NCBI RefSeq assembly: GCF_007827815.1
Contig: NZ_VITH01000015.1
Coordinates: forward strand, 101,426 to 165,425
Length of the DNA: 64,000 nt
Origin: Azospirillum brasilense
Lineage (GTDB): Bacteria; Pseudomonadota; Alphaproteobacteria; Azospirillales; Azospirillaceae
Direction: 5' to 3'
Part shown: piece by piece, positions 17,170-24,378 of the stretch
Layout: each line of letters opens with the position of its first letter
How positions within the stretch are numbered: the stretch's first letter is position 1
Notes under the pieces: generated by a model
Seen by the model: only the letters and a program-made list of their open reading frames with translations
The model's database searches: none
What the model was told of the DNA's origin: nothing
Made by a program: the position numbers and the translations under genes

Positions 17170-18849
17170 ATGGATCTCTGGCGCATCCTGAGACGCGACG
17201 CCCTGCGCAACATGCAGCCGCTGATGCTGCTGGCGGTGCTGGCGGCGGCCCTCAACCTCGCTCTGCTGACCTCGCTGAACAGCGCGCTGGTCATCATGGA
17301 CGATCCGGAGGGGTTGCAGCGTCTGCTGTTCATCTTCCTGCTGTCCGCCTTCTCCTGGCGGTTCGCGCAGGGCTGGATGATGAGCGCGGCGTCCAAGCGG
17401 ATGCAGGCGGCGCTGGCTGTCCTGCGCGTCGACCTGCTGCGCCGGGCGGTGGCCGCCGACCTGCCCGACGCCATGGCGGTCGGCTCCACCCGCCTCGCCC
17501 AGGTGGCCGGGCCGGAGCTGCAGCTTCTCGCCCAGGCGGTCCCGACCCTGGTCATCAGCTTCCAGTCGGTCGCGGCGATCGTCCTCTGCCTGCTCTACCT
17601 CGCCACCCTGTCGAACGCCGCGGTGCTGATCGTGCTGGGCTTCCTGACGGTCGGCGGCGTCCTGATCGCGCGCTCCGTCCTGCGGCTGGAGCGGTTGTCG
17701 GAGACGATCCATGAGGCCGAGGGCGCGCTGTCGGAACGGTCGGACCACATCCTGCAGACGCTGCGCGAGTGCAAGCTGAACCGCCGCCGCGCCGCCAACG
17801 CGCTGTCCGACGCCACCGCCTGCGCCGAGGCTTTGCGGACGGAGCGCCACCGCTTCGGCGCCGAGTACAGCCACTACTTCACGCTGAGCGAACTGACCTA
17901 TTACGCGGCGCTGGCCGGGATCATCTTCCTGCTGCCGGCGGTGACCAGCACCGACATCGCGACCGTCGTGCTGGCCGGCCACGCCGCCGCCTTCATCGCC
18001 TATCCGGTCATCACCATCGTCGCCTCCTACCCCTCCTACATCAGCGCCGAGACCGCCGCCCGCTCCTATCTGGCGGTGGAGGCGGAGCTGAAGGCGCCCC
18101 CCCGCCCCGCCACACCCCGTCCGGCACAGCGCCGGGCCAAGGACGCGCCGCCGACCGGCTTCGCCGACTTCGCCACCCTCGCGCTCGACGGAGCGTCCTA
18201 CCGCCACCCCGGGCGCGACGGCACCGGCTCCTTCACGGTCGGTCCCATCGACCTGTCGGTGCAGCGCGGCGACGTCGTCTTCGTCACCGGCCACAACGGC
18301 GCCGGCAAGAGCACGCTGATCCACCTGCTGCTCGGCCTCTACCCGGCGCAGCGCGGCAGCCTGACGGTGGACGGCGCGGTGGTGACGGCGGACACGCTGC
18401 GCTCCTACCGCGACCTGTTCTCCGTCGTCTTCTCCGACAACCACGTCACCCGCCAGCTCTACGGCGCTGTGTCGCTGGAGGACGGCTTCGCCGACGAGCT
18501 GCTCGACCTGCTGGAGATGTCCGACAAGGTGGCGGTCGAGGACCGCGCCTTCACGACGGTGGACCTGTCGCAAGGGCAGAAGAAGCGCCTCGCGCTGGCC
18601 GCCGCCCTGCTGGAGCGCAAGCCCGTGCTGGTGCTCGACGAATGGGCCGCCGACCAGTCCCCCTACTTCCGGCGGAAATTCTACCGCGAAATCATTCCCT
18701 GGATGAAGGCGCGCGGCATCACCGTGATCGCCGTGACCCACGACGACGCGTATTTCGACGCCGCCGACGTGCAGATCCAGGTGGAGCAGGGCGGTATCCG
18801 CCGGCTCGACACCCCCGCCCTTCCGGCCCCCGACCTGCTGCCCGCCTGA
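17170..18849 (+). CDS. PvdE/SyrD-type exporter ABC protein 2
   Basis: A 559-residue permease-ATPase starting seven bases after the SPFH stop; the first residues MDLWRILRRDALRNMQPL lead into the first membrane helix. Six membrane segments lie in about 20-310. The ATPase has Walker A GHNGAGKST near 374, signature LSQGQKKRLALAAALLE near 466, Walker B with LDEWAADQSPYFRRKF near 487 and VTHDD near 522. This is closer to the classical DEWAADQ form than the first ABC protein. The two differ enough to be a heterodimeric pair rather than a recent duplication. Confidence 0.88.
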   Translation: MDLWRILRRDALRNMQPLMLLAVLAAALNLALLTSLNSALVIMDDPEGLQRLLFIFLLSAFSWRFAQGWMMSAASKRMQAALAVLRVDLLRRAVAADLPDAMAVGSTRLAQVAGPELQLLAQAVPTLVISFQSVAAIVLCLLYLATLSNAAVLIVLGFLTVGGVLIARSVLRLERLSETIHEAEGALSERSDHILQTLRECKLNRRRAANALSDATACAEALRTERHRFGAEYSHYFTLSELTYYAALAGIIFLLPAVTSTDIATVVLAGHAAAFIAYPVITIVASYPSYISAETAARSYLAVEAELKAPPRPATPRPAQRRAKDAPPTGFADFATLALDGASYRHPGRDGTGSFTVGPIDLSVQRGDVVFVTGHNGAGKSTLIHLLLGLYPAQRGSLTVDGAVVTADTLRSYRDLFSVVFSDNHVTRQLYGAVSLEDGFADELLDLLEMSDKVAVEDRAFTTVDLSQGQKKRLALAAALLERKPVLVLDEWAADQSPYFRRKFYREIIPWMKARGITVIAVTHDDAYFDAADVQIQVEQGGIRRLDTPALPAPDLLPA

Positions 18850-18855
18850 TCCAGA

Positions 18856-18883
18856 CCAGCGGATCGGGGCCAGCGGATCGGAG
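18856..18883. repeat. 14-bp tandem repeat, two copies
   Basis: CCAGCGGATCGGGG is followed directly by CCAGCGGATCGGAG, just after the stop of the second ABC gene. It is probably a local slippage duplication in the spacer before the SDR gene. Confidence 0.7.
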
Positions 18884-18931
18884 CCACCAACCGAACCCTC
18901 CCCTCCCCCAGACGCGAGACCGAGGCACACC

Positions 18932-20086
18932 ATGATCCTTCTCACCGGCGGCACCGGCTTTCTCGGTGGTTCCTTCTACCTCGACGCCGTCAAGAACGGG
19001 ACCGCGGCGGACTGCCTGCTGCTGATCCGCGGCGCCGACGAGGCCGCCTGCCGCGCCCGTCTCGCCACCAACCTGTCCCGCTGCGTCGACCGCGCCACGG
19101 CCCAGGCCTACGCCGATCTCTGCCAGATCATTCCGGGCGACCTGCAATCGCTGGCGACCAGCGCCGACCCGCGGCTGGACGCGGTGACCCACATCGTCCA
19201 CGTCGCCGCCGACACCTCCTTCGACAGCCGCCATTCGGTCTGGCAGATCAACGTCGACGGCACGCTGGCGCTGGCCGCCCGCGCCCGCCGCATGAAGCAC
19301 CTCCAGCGCTTCCTGCACATCGGCACCGCCTTCTGCTGCGGCGAGACGCCGTGGCTGGAGATGGTCGAGGAGGCCCCCGCCCCCGGCCACGACACGCCGC
19401 ACATCGTCGAATACACCCGCAGCAAGGCGGCGGCGGAGCGCGCGCTCGCCGCCGGATTCCCCGACCTGCCCATCGTCGTCTGCCGCCCGTCCATCGTCGT
19501 CGGCCACACCGCCATGGGCGTCCGCCCGAGCGCCAGCATCTTCTGGTTCTTCCGGCTGGTCGACCGCACCGGCGTTCTGCCCTGCTCGCCGGACGGCTTC
19601 ATCGACATCGTTCCGGTGGACTGGGCCTCGGCCCGGCTGCACGACCTGCTGCGCAAGCCCGACCTGAAGCACAACCTCTACCACATCTCCGCCGGCCTCG
19701 GCAGCCGCACCATGTGGAGCGACTTCCAGGCCGCCTTCGCCGCGCACGGCCATGAGGGCACCCGCCCCTACAGCTTCTTCGATCCGAAGGGTCCGGAAGG
19801 CTGGAAGCCCTTCGACCGCGCCTTCCGGCTGGCCTTCCCGCAGCGCGACATTCTGCACCGGACGATGATGGCGGGCGGGCGCAAGTACCACCGCTTCACC
19901 GCGCAGGACATCGCCTTCGACAACAGCCGCCTGCTCGCCGAGGGCTTCGCCCCGCCGCCGCGCTTCGCCGACTACATCGGCGTCTGCCTGACCAACCCCG
20001 GCACGACCATCGCCGAGCAGTTCGTCGACGACGCCGCCAGCTTCGAGTTCGACGAGTCGCTGGCGCCGGCCACCGCCGCCGCCTGA
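18932..20086 (+). CDS. Extended SDR, thioester-reductase/acyl reductase-like
   Basis: A 384-residue NAD(P)-dependent protein. The dinucleotide motif TGGTGFLG is at residues 5-12. It continues with ITHIVHVAADTSF, NVDGTLALAARA, and an active-site YTRSK near 161, then VCRPSIVVGHTAMG. This is the layout of the thioester-reductase or male-sterility branch of extended SDRs, which reduce acyl thioesters or act on lipid-like substrates. No carrier protein domain is attached. It follows the exporter genes after 82 bases and could modify a cargo molecule, but the substrate is not predictable from sequence. GAGG lies six bases before the ATG. Confidence 0.8.
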   Translation: MILLTGGTGFLGGSFYLDAVKNGTAADCLLLIRGADEAACRARLATNLSRCVDRATAQAYADLCQIIPGDLQSLATSADPRLDAVTHIVHVAADTSFDSRHSVWQINVDGTLALAARARRMKHLQRFLHIGTAFCCGETPWLEMVEEAPAPGHDTPHIVEYTRSKAAAERALAAGFPDLPIVVCRPSIVVGHTAMGVRPSASIFWFFRLVDRTGVLPCSPDGFIDIVPVDWASARLHDLLRKPDLKHNLYHISAGLGSRTMWSDFQAAFAAHGHEGTRPYSFFDPKGPEGWKPFDRAFRLAFPQRDILHRTMMAGGRKYHRFTAQDIAFDNSRLLAEGFAPPPRFADYIGVCLTNPGTTIAEQFVDDAASFEFDESLAPATAAA

Positions 20087-20109
20087 CGTTACTCCTGGAG
20101 AAGGACGCC

Positions 20110-20541
20110 ATGCCGCTCCTCATCGCCACCCGCCTCGCCTCCAGCCCGATCCACGGGCTGGGGCTCTTCGCCGAGGAGGCGGTCGCCGCCGGCACGCCGG
20201 TGTGGGCGTTCGACGCCCGCATCGACCGCCTGCTGGCGCCCGACGACGCCGTGCTGGCCGAGTTTCCGCAGGTCGCCCGGCTGATCGACTTCCACGGCTG
20301 CGTGATCGAGGGGGTCGGCGTCCTTCTGCCGGGGGACGACGCCCGGTTCCTCAACCACGCGGACGGTCCGTCCATCGGGCGGGCCGATCCCGGCGACTGG
20401 CGGCGCTTCGTCGCCCGCCGCGCCATCGCCGCCGGGGAGGAGATCACCTGCAACTATGAGGACATCTGCGCCGACGTGCGCGAGGCCGGGGCGGCGCTCT
20501 ACCTGACCGGAGCCGGGGCCGGGGCCGGAGCAGGGGAATGA
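20110..20541 (+). CDS. SET-domain protein
   Basis: A 143-residue protein made almost entirely of a compact SET domain: SSPIHGLGLFAEEAVAAGTPVW at the start, FLNHADGPSI in the middle (the conserved N-H motif) and GEEITCNYEDIC at the end (the conserved tyrosine motif). SET proteins transfer a methyl group from S-adenosylmethionine to lysine. Bacterial stand-alone SET genes are known but their targets are mostly unknown. It starts 23 bases after the SDR stop and overlaps the next gene by four bases. Confidence 0.82.
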   Translation: MPLLIATRLASSPIHGLGLFAEEAVAAGTPVWAFDARIDRLLAPDDAVLAEFPQVARLIDFHGCVIEGVGVLLPGDDARFLNHADGPSIGRADPGDWRRFVARRAIAAGEEITCNYEDICADVREAGAALYLTGAGAGAGAGE

Positions 20542-21365
20542 CCACGCCCGCGGCACGTCCTCCCCTGCGAACCAGCTTCGTCGAGCCGACAGCTTTGACG
20601 CCGGAGCGCCGGGCGGCGATGTTCGCCCTGCTCAGCGTCTGGTTCGAAGGCTACGGCGAGGACTATTTCAACGAGGAGCTGGAAGACCTCGACCACTGCG
20701 TGCTGCAGGAGGATGCCGCGACCGGGGAACTGGTCGGCTTCGCCACCGTCTACCGGCAGGCGGTGGAGATCGGCGGCACCGCCGTCGGCGCCTTCCACAC
20801 CGCCCATTGCATCCTGGAGCGCCGCTTCTGGGGGTCGAACGAACTGGTGCGCTCGATGGTCGCCGAGATGGTCGCCCGCGCCCGCGCCGACCGTTCGGGA
20901 CGGCTGTGGTACTGGAGCTACAGCGCGGTCGGCTACCGCTCCTACCGCTACATGCCGATGCTGTTCGTCCGCCACACGCCGCATCCGGACCAGCCTCCGG
21001 ACGACCTCGACCGGGCCTTCCGCGACCACATCGGGCGGGAATGCTTCGCCCACTACTACGACGCCGAAACCGGCACCGTGGACTGGCAGTGGCAGGGCTA
21101 CGGCCTGACCGAGGAGGCCCGCGCCATCAGCGAGGCCAAGCTGGACAGCCCGGCCGTCGCCCAGTTCCGCCGCGTCAACCCGCGCTGGGCCGACAGCGTG
21201 GAGATCCTCTGCCTCGCTCGGCTGGAGGACGACAACCTCACCGCCTTCGGCCGCCGCTGGTTTTGTACTAACCCTCTCCCCAGAGGGGAGAGGGTGGCCC
21301 GAAGGGCCGGTGAGGGGGTTGCGCTTTTGCCGAACGGTCTGACACGCGCAACCCCCTCACCCTAA
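20538..21365 (+). CDS. GNAT-like protein with repeat-derived C-terminus
   Basis: A 275-residue protein. Residues 20-130 have the look of an acetyltransferase of the GNAT superfamily (LTPERRAAMFALL, a beta strand ATGELVGFATVYRQAVEIGG and AFHTAHCILERRFWGSNELVRSMVAEMVARA), but the acetyl-CoA loop is not clear, so the family is tentative. The last 30 or so residues (CTNPLPRGERVARRAGEG onward) are encoded by the palindromic repeat starting at 21272, where the original stop was probably lost. The ATG overlaps the stop of the SET gene. Confidence 0.6.
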   Translation: MTTPAARPPLRTSFVEPTALTPERRAAMFALLSVWFEGYGEDYFNEELEDLDHCVLQEDAATGELVGFATVYRQAVEIGGTAVGAFHTAHCILERRFWGSNELVRSMVAEMVARARADRSGRLWYWSYSAVGYRSYRYMPMLFVRHTPHPDQPPDDLDRAFRDHIGRECFAHYYDAETGTVDWQWQGYGLTEEARAISEAKLDSPAVAQFRRVNPRWADSVEILCLARLEDDNLTAFGRRWFCTNPLPRGERVARRAGEGVALLPNGLTRATPSP

Positions 21366-21388
21366 CCCTCTCCCCAGAGGGGAGAGGG
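21272..21388. repeat. Intergenic palindromic repeat, copy 2
   Basis: Same family as 4134-4250 but in the opposite orientation: the GGCCCGAAGGGCC segment comes first and the CCTAACCC segment last. It lies between the GNAT-like gene and the porin and overlaps the coding end of the former. Confidence 0.9.
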
Positions 21389-21425
21389 GATTTCAAAACA
21401 TCACCCCGCAAGCCTCGACCCTGGA

Positions 21426-22610
21426 ATGACGACGCCCATGAACGCCTTCTCCCTTCGCGCCGCCGCTCTCGCCGGCACCGCCTTCGCCGCCCTGACGTCG
21501 GCCCCGGCCCTGGCCGAGCCGAGCTTCGACCTGATCCTCGGCGGCGACGCCTATTTCCAGGGCGCCTACATCCGCCAGCAGCAGGACGAGGGCCTGCGCC
21601 CGCGCGAGTTCGCCAACCGCTACCGTCTGGTCGTCACCCCGACGGCCACCGCCGACAACGGCCTGACCTACGGCGCGCGGCTGCGCATCGTGGCGGGCAA
21701 CGGTGATCCCACCGTCTCGACCCGCAACATCGAGAACGACCGCGCCTTCCTGTTCGCCAACGGCGCCTTCGGCACGATCCAGGCCGGCGTCATCAACGGC
21801 CTGTCGGACGAATACGGGATGATCGGCCCGAACGTCGAGGGCGTGGCCGGCAGCCCGGACAGCAACGGCATCCTGTTCCTGAACGGCTCCTCGACCTTCG
21901 GCGCCCTGCCGCTGGCCGCCACCAGCCTGCGCACGCTGATCGCCTACGACACCGGGACCAAGTTCGTCTACATCACGCCGAGCTTCGGCGGCCTGTCGGC
22001 GGCGGTGTCCTACATGCCGCGCAGCGGCGACTCCAACACGTCGGTCAACCGCCGCACCACCGACGCGCTGGGTGACCTGCTGTCCTTCCGCGACGTGGTC
22101 GAGGTCGGCGGCGCCTTCCAGACCGCGGTCGGCGATTTCAGCGTCGAGGGCAGCGCCTTCTACGCGACCGGCAAGGCGGTGCGCCAGACCGACGGCGTCG
22201 TCAGCCAGTCCTTCGAGGACCTGAACTCCGTCCATGTCGGGGCTAACGTCGGCTACGGCCCGGTGAAGGTCGGCGCCAGCTACGCCTACAGCGGCGACAG
22301 CGGCTACGCCGAGGGCCTCGCCCAGACGCGGGCGCAGCAGAACTGGATCTTCGGCGCGCAGTACAGCGCCGGGCCGCTGCTGTTCGCCGCCAACTACCTG
22401 CGGGCGCTGGGCAACGACAGCGCGACCATGTCCACGCCGAGCAAGGCGGACATCTGGCAGGGCGGCGTCACCTGGACCGTCGCCCCCGGCTTCACCGCCG
22501 GGCTGGAGTACGACTACGTGCAGTCCGCCCTGCAGGCGGCCCGCCCCGACGGCGGCGACCTGAAGGACCGCGCGCACATCGTGATGCTCGACACCCGTCT
22601 GGCCTTCTGA
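21426..22610 (+). CDS. General porin
   Basis: A 394-residue outer membrane protein. A signal peptide ends at about residue 32 (SAPALA before EPSF). The mature chain alternates polar and hydrophobic residues as in 16-strand porins: FANRYRLVVTPTATADNGLTYGARLRI, FLFANGAFGTIQAGVING (the strand before loop 3), and the C-terminal strand HIVMLDTRLAF ends in phenylalanine, as the outer membrane insertion signal needs. It forms a diffusion channel for small solutes. A second possible start lies four codons downstream. A strong hairpin follows the stop. Confidence 0.9.
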   Translation: MTTPMNAFSLRAAALAGTAFAALTSAPALAEPSFDLILGGDAYFQGAYIRQQQDEGLRPREFANRYRLVVTPTATADNGLTYGARLRIVAGNGDPTVSTRNIENDRAFLFANGAFGTIQAGVINGLSDEYGMIGPNVEGVAGSPDSNGILFLNGSSTFGALPLAATSLRTLIAYDTGTKFVYITPSFGGLSAAVSYMPRSGDSNTSVNRRTTDALGDLLSFRDVVEVGGAFQTAVGDFSVEGSAFYATGKAVRQTDGVVSQSFEDLNSVHVGANVGYGPVKVGASYAYSGDSGYAEGLAQTRAQQNWIFGAQYSAGPLLFAANYLRALGNDSATMSTPSKADIWQGGVTWTVAPGFTAGLEYDYVQSALQAARPDGGDLKDRAHIVMLDTRLAF

Positions 22611-22623
22611 GCACGCTGACCGT

Positions 22624-22653
22624 TGCGGCCCCCGGAAAACTCCAGGGGCCGCA
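22624..22653 (+). terminator. Hairpin after the porin gene
   Basis: TGCGGCCCC and GGGGCCGCA form a perfect 9-bp stem with a 12-base loop, 13 bases after the porin stop. The following T-run is poor (GTTATC), so termination may be weak. Confidence 0.7.
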
Positions 22654-22750
22654 GCGTTATCGCGAGGTTGACCCCCGCTGAATTCGTTTGTTGGCACCAC
22701 GGAGCGCGGTCTACCCTGGCCACCCGAACCAACGTCAAAAGGGTGCGCCG

Positions 22751-23173
22751 GTGTTCGCGTTCCATCTCGCCTTTCCCATCCGGGACATCGAGGAAACCCG
22801 CCGTTTCTACGTCGATGTCCTGGGCTGCCGCGAAGGGCGCTCCACCGAGCGGTGGATCGATTTCGACTTCTTCGGCAACCAGATCTCCGCCCACCGCTCG
22901 TCCGAGCCGCGCTCGACCGAGACCAGCATGGTCGACGGCAAGGCGGTGCCGCTGCATCATTTCGGGGCGGTGCTGCCGCGCCCGGAGTGGGACGCGCTGA
23001 GAGAGCGGCTGGAGGCCGCCGGGGCGACCTTCCTGCTGGAGCCGCAGATCCGCTACCCCGGCAAGCCGTCGGAACAGGGGACTTTCTTCATCCTCGACCC
23101 CTCGGGCAACGGGCTGGAGTTCAAGAGCTTCACCGACGACTCCGGCATGTTCGCCCAGGTCGAGGCGACCTGA
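22751..23173 (+). CDS. VOC (glyoxalase/bleomycin resistance)-family protein
   Basis: A 140-residue protein with a GTG start; AAAGGG lies eight bases upstream. It has the paired beta-alpha-beta-beta-beta units of vicinal oxygen chelate proteins: FAFHLAFPIRDIEETRRFYVDVLGC, then HHFGAVLPRPEWDALRERLEAAG and GTFFILDPSGNGLEFKSF. The candidate metal ligands are the His in the first strand, His at LHHF and Glu in LEFK. The reaction is not predictable. The frame ends in the first unit of a 23-base duplication, convergent with mnhG. Confidence 0.82.
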   Translation: MFAFHLAFPIRDIEETRRFYVDVLGCREGRSTERWIDFDFFGNQISAHRSSEPRSTETSMVDGKAVPLHHFGAVLPRPEWDALRERLEAAGATFLLEPQIRYPGKPSEQGTFFILDPSGNGLEFKSFTDDSGMFAQVEAT

Positions 23174-23197
23174 ATAAGAAAGGTCGAGGCGACCTGA
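23158..23197. repeat. Duplicated 17-bp hairpin unit
   Basis: AGGTCGAGGCGACCTGA occurs at 23158 and again at 23181, 23 bases apart. Each unit contains the palindrome GGTCG-AGG-CGACC. The first carries the last codons of the VOC gene. It lies between two convergent genes and may work as a terminator. Confidence 0.7.
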
Positions 23198-23213
23198 CGC
23201 GCCGAGGGACGGT

Positions 23214-23615
23214 CTACACCGGCGGCGCGGCGTCCGGGGCTGGCGGTGCGGCGCTCTCGACCGGCGGGGCCGGCGGCGCCGCCGGTACGTCGTCGCTGCC
23301 CTCGCTGCGGTCGCGGTAGAGGGCGGCGCGGGCGAGCAGCATCAGCGTGATCGGCGTGGTCACCACCATGAAGATCGCGATTAGAATTTCGTGCAGCACC
23401 AGCCGCGACTGCAGCACGGTGAAGCACAGCATCGAGGCCAGCAGCACGGAGCCGATGCCCATGGTGGTGCCCAGCGTCGGGGCGTGGACGCGCTCGTAGA
23501 AGCTGCGCAGACGCACGAACCCGATCGACCCGATCAGCGCCAGCGAGGCGCCGAGCAGGAGGAGAAGCGCCACCGGGATCGCCGCCCAGACCGGCAGGTC
23601 GGCCAGATGCGTCAT
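23214..23615 (-). CDS. mnhG: Na+(K+)/H+ antiporter subunit G
   Basis: A 133-residue membrane protein with three hydrophobic segments in residues 10-95. The motif IGSIGFVRLRSFYERVHAPTLGTTMG is the hallmark of MnhG/MrpG/PhaG. The C-terminal 30 residues are Pro/Ala rich and not part of the family core. It is the last gene of the Mrp operon, overlapping mnhF by four bases. Confidence 0.93.
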   Translation of the reverse strand: MTHLADLPVWAAIPVALLLLLGASLALIGSIGFVRLRSFYERVHAPTLGTTMGIGSVLLASMLCFTVLQSRLVLHEILIAIFMVVTTPITLMLLARAALYRDRSEGSDDVPAAPPAPPVESAAPPAPDAAPPV

Positions 23616-23893
23616 TCGATCACCTCTCCGCGCATGAGGAACTTCGCCAGCGCCGCCGTCGCGACGAAGCCGAGCAGCGCGATGATCAGCGCCGCCTCGA
23701 AATAGAGCGTGCTGCCGGTGCGGATGCCGAAGGTCAGCAGCAGCATCGTGGCGTTGACGTAGAGCGTGTCGAGCCCGAGCACCCGGTCCTGCGCCCGCGG
23801 CCCGCGCAGCACGCGGTACGTCGCGCAGGCCATGGCGGCGACCAGCAGGATCTGCGCCAGGAAGATCGACCAGAGCAGCAGCGTGGCGGTCAT
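23612..23893 (-). CDS. mnhF: Na+(K+)/H+ antiporter subunit F
   Basis: A 93-residue protein with three membrane helices. The segment YRVLRGPRAQDRVLGLDTLYVN is the conserved MnhF/MrpF/PhaF motif. Its start overlaps the mnhE stop by four bases and its stop overlaps mnhG in the same way, so translation is coupled along the operon. Confidence 0.92.
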   Translation of the reverse strand: MTATLLLWSIFLAQILLVAAMACATYRVLRGPRAQDRVLGLDTLYVNATMLLLTFGIRTGSTLYFEAALIIALLGFVATAALAKFLMRGEVIE

Positions 23894-24378
23894 TCGAAGA
23901 TCTCCATCAGGCGCTTCTCGTACCGTCCCTTGATGGTGTCGATCCAGGTCTTCTCGTCGACCAGATCGAGGATGTGGAGAAGGATGCTGTTGTTCGCGGA
24001 GTTGTATTCCACCCAGATCGTCCCCGGCGTTCCGGTGATGATGCAGGCCAGAGTCGCCAGACCGTAGGGCGCCCGCATGTCGAGCGGGATGCGCAGGAAG
24101 CCGGACACCCGCTCCGTCTTGCGCGGGTTCAGGATGATCTTGGCGACCGCGAGGTTGGAGCGCGCGACGTCGGCCATCACCAGCCCGGCCAGCGCGAACG
24201 CGGCACGCGGCCGCTTCAGCCGTCCGCCCGGCGGGTCGAGGGCCCGGAAGCCCCAGAGCGCGACGGTCGCCAGGATGGTCCCCATCAGGATCGAGCCCAG
24301 CGCCACGCTCTCGGTCAGCAGCAGCCACATCGCCACGAGCGCGGCGGTCAGCAGCGGGTATGGCCACCAGCGCTTCAT
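23890..24378 (-). CDS. mnhE: Na+(K+)/H+ antiporter subunit E
   Basis: A 162-residue protein of the MnhE/PhaE family. Two or three N-terminal membrane segments precede the cytoplasmic part, which carries VSGFLRIPLDMRAPYGLATLACIITGTPGT, a family signature (also seen as TPGTxxxE), followed by LLHILDLVDEKTWIDTIKGRYE. The ATG at 24378 lies inside the end of mnhD. Confidence 0.92.
   Translation of the reverse strand: MKRWWPYPLLTAALVAMWLLLTESVALGSILMGTILATVALWGFRALDPPGGRLKRPRAAFALAGLVMADVARSNLAVAKIILNPRKTERVSGFLRIPLDMRAPYGLATLACIITGTPGTIWVEYNSANNSILLHILDLVDEKTWIDTIKGRYEKRLMEIFE

Noticed and set aside
13364..20541. A non-ribosomal peptide or polyketide biosynthetic cluster
   Set aside because: The exporters and the thioester-reductase-like SDR suggested it, but no adenylation, condensation, ketosynthase or carrier domain is present.
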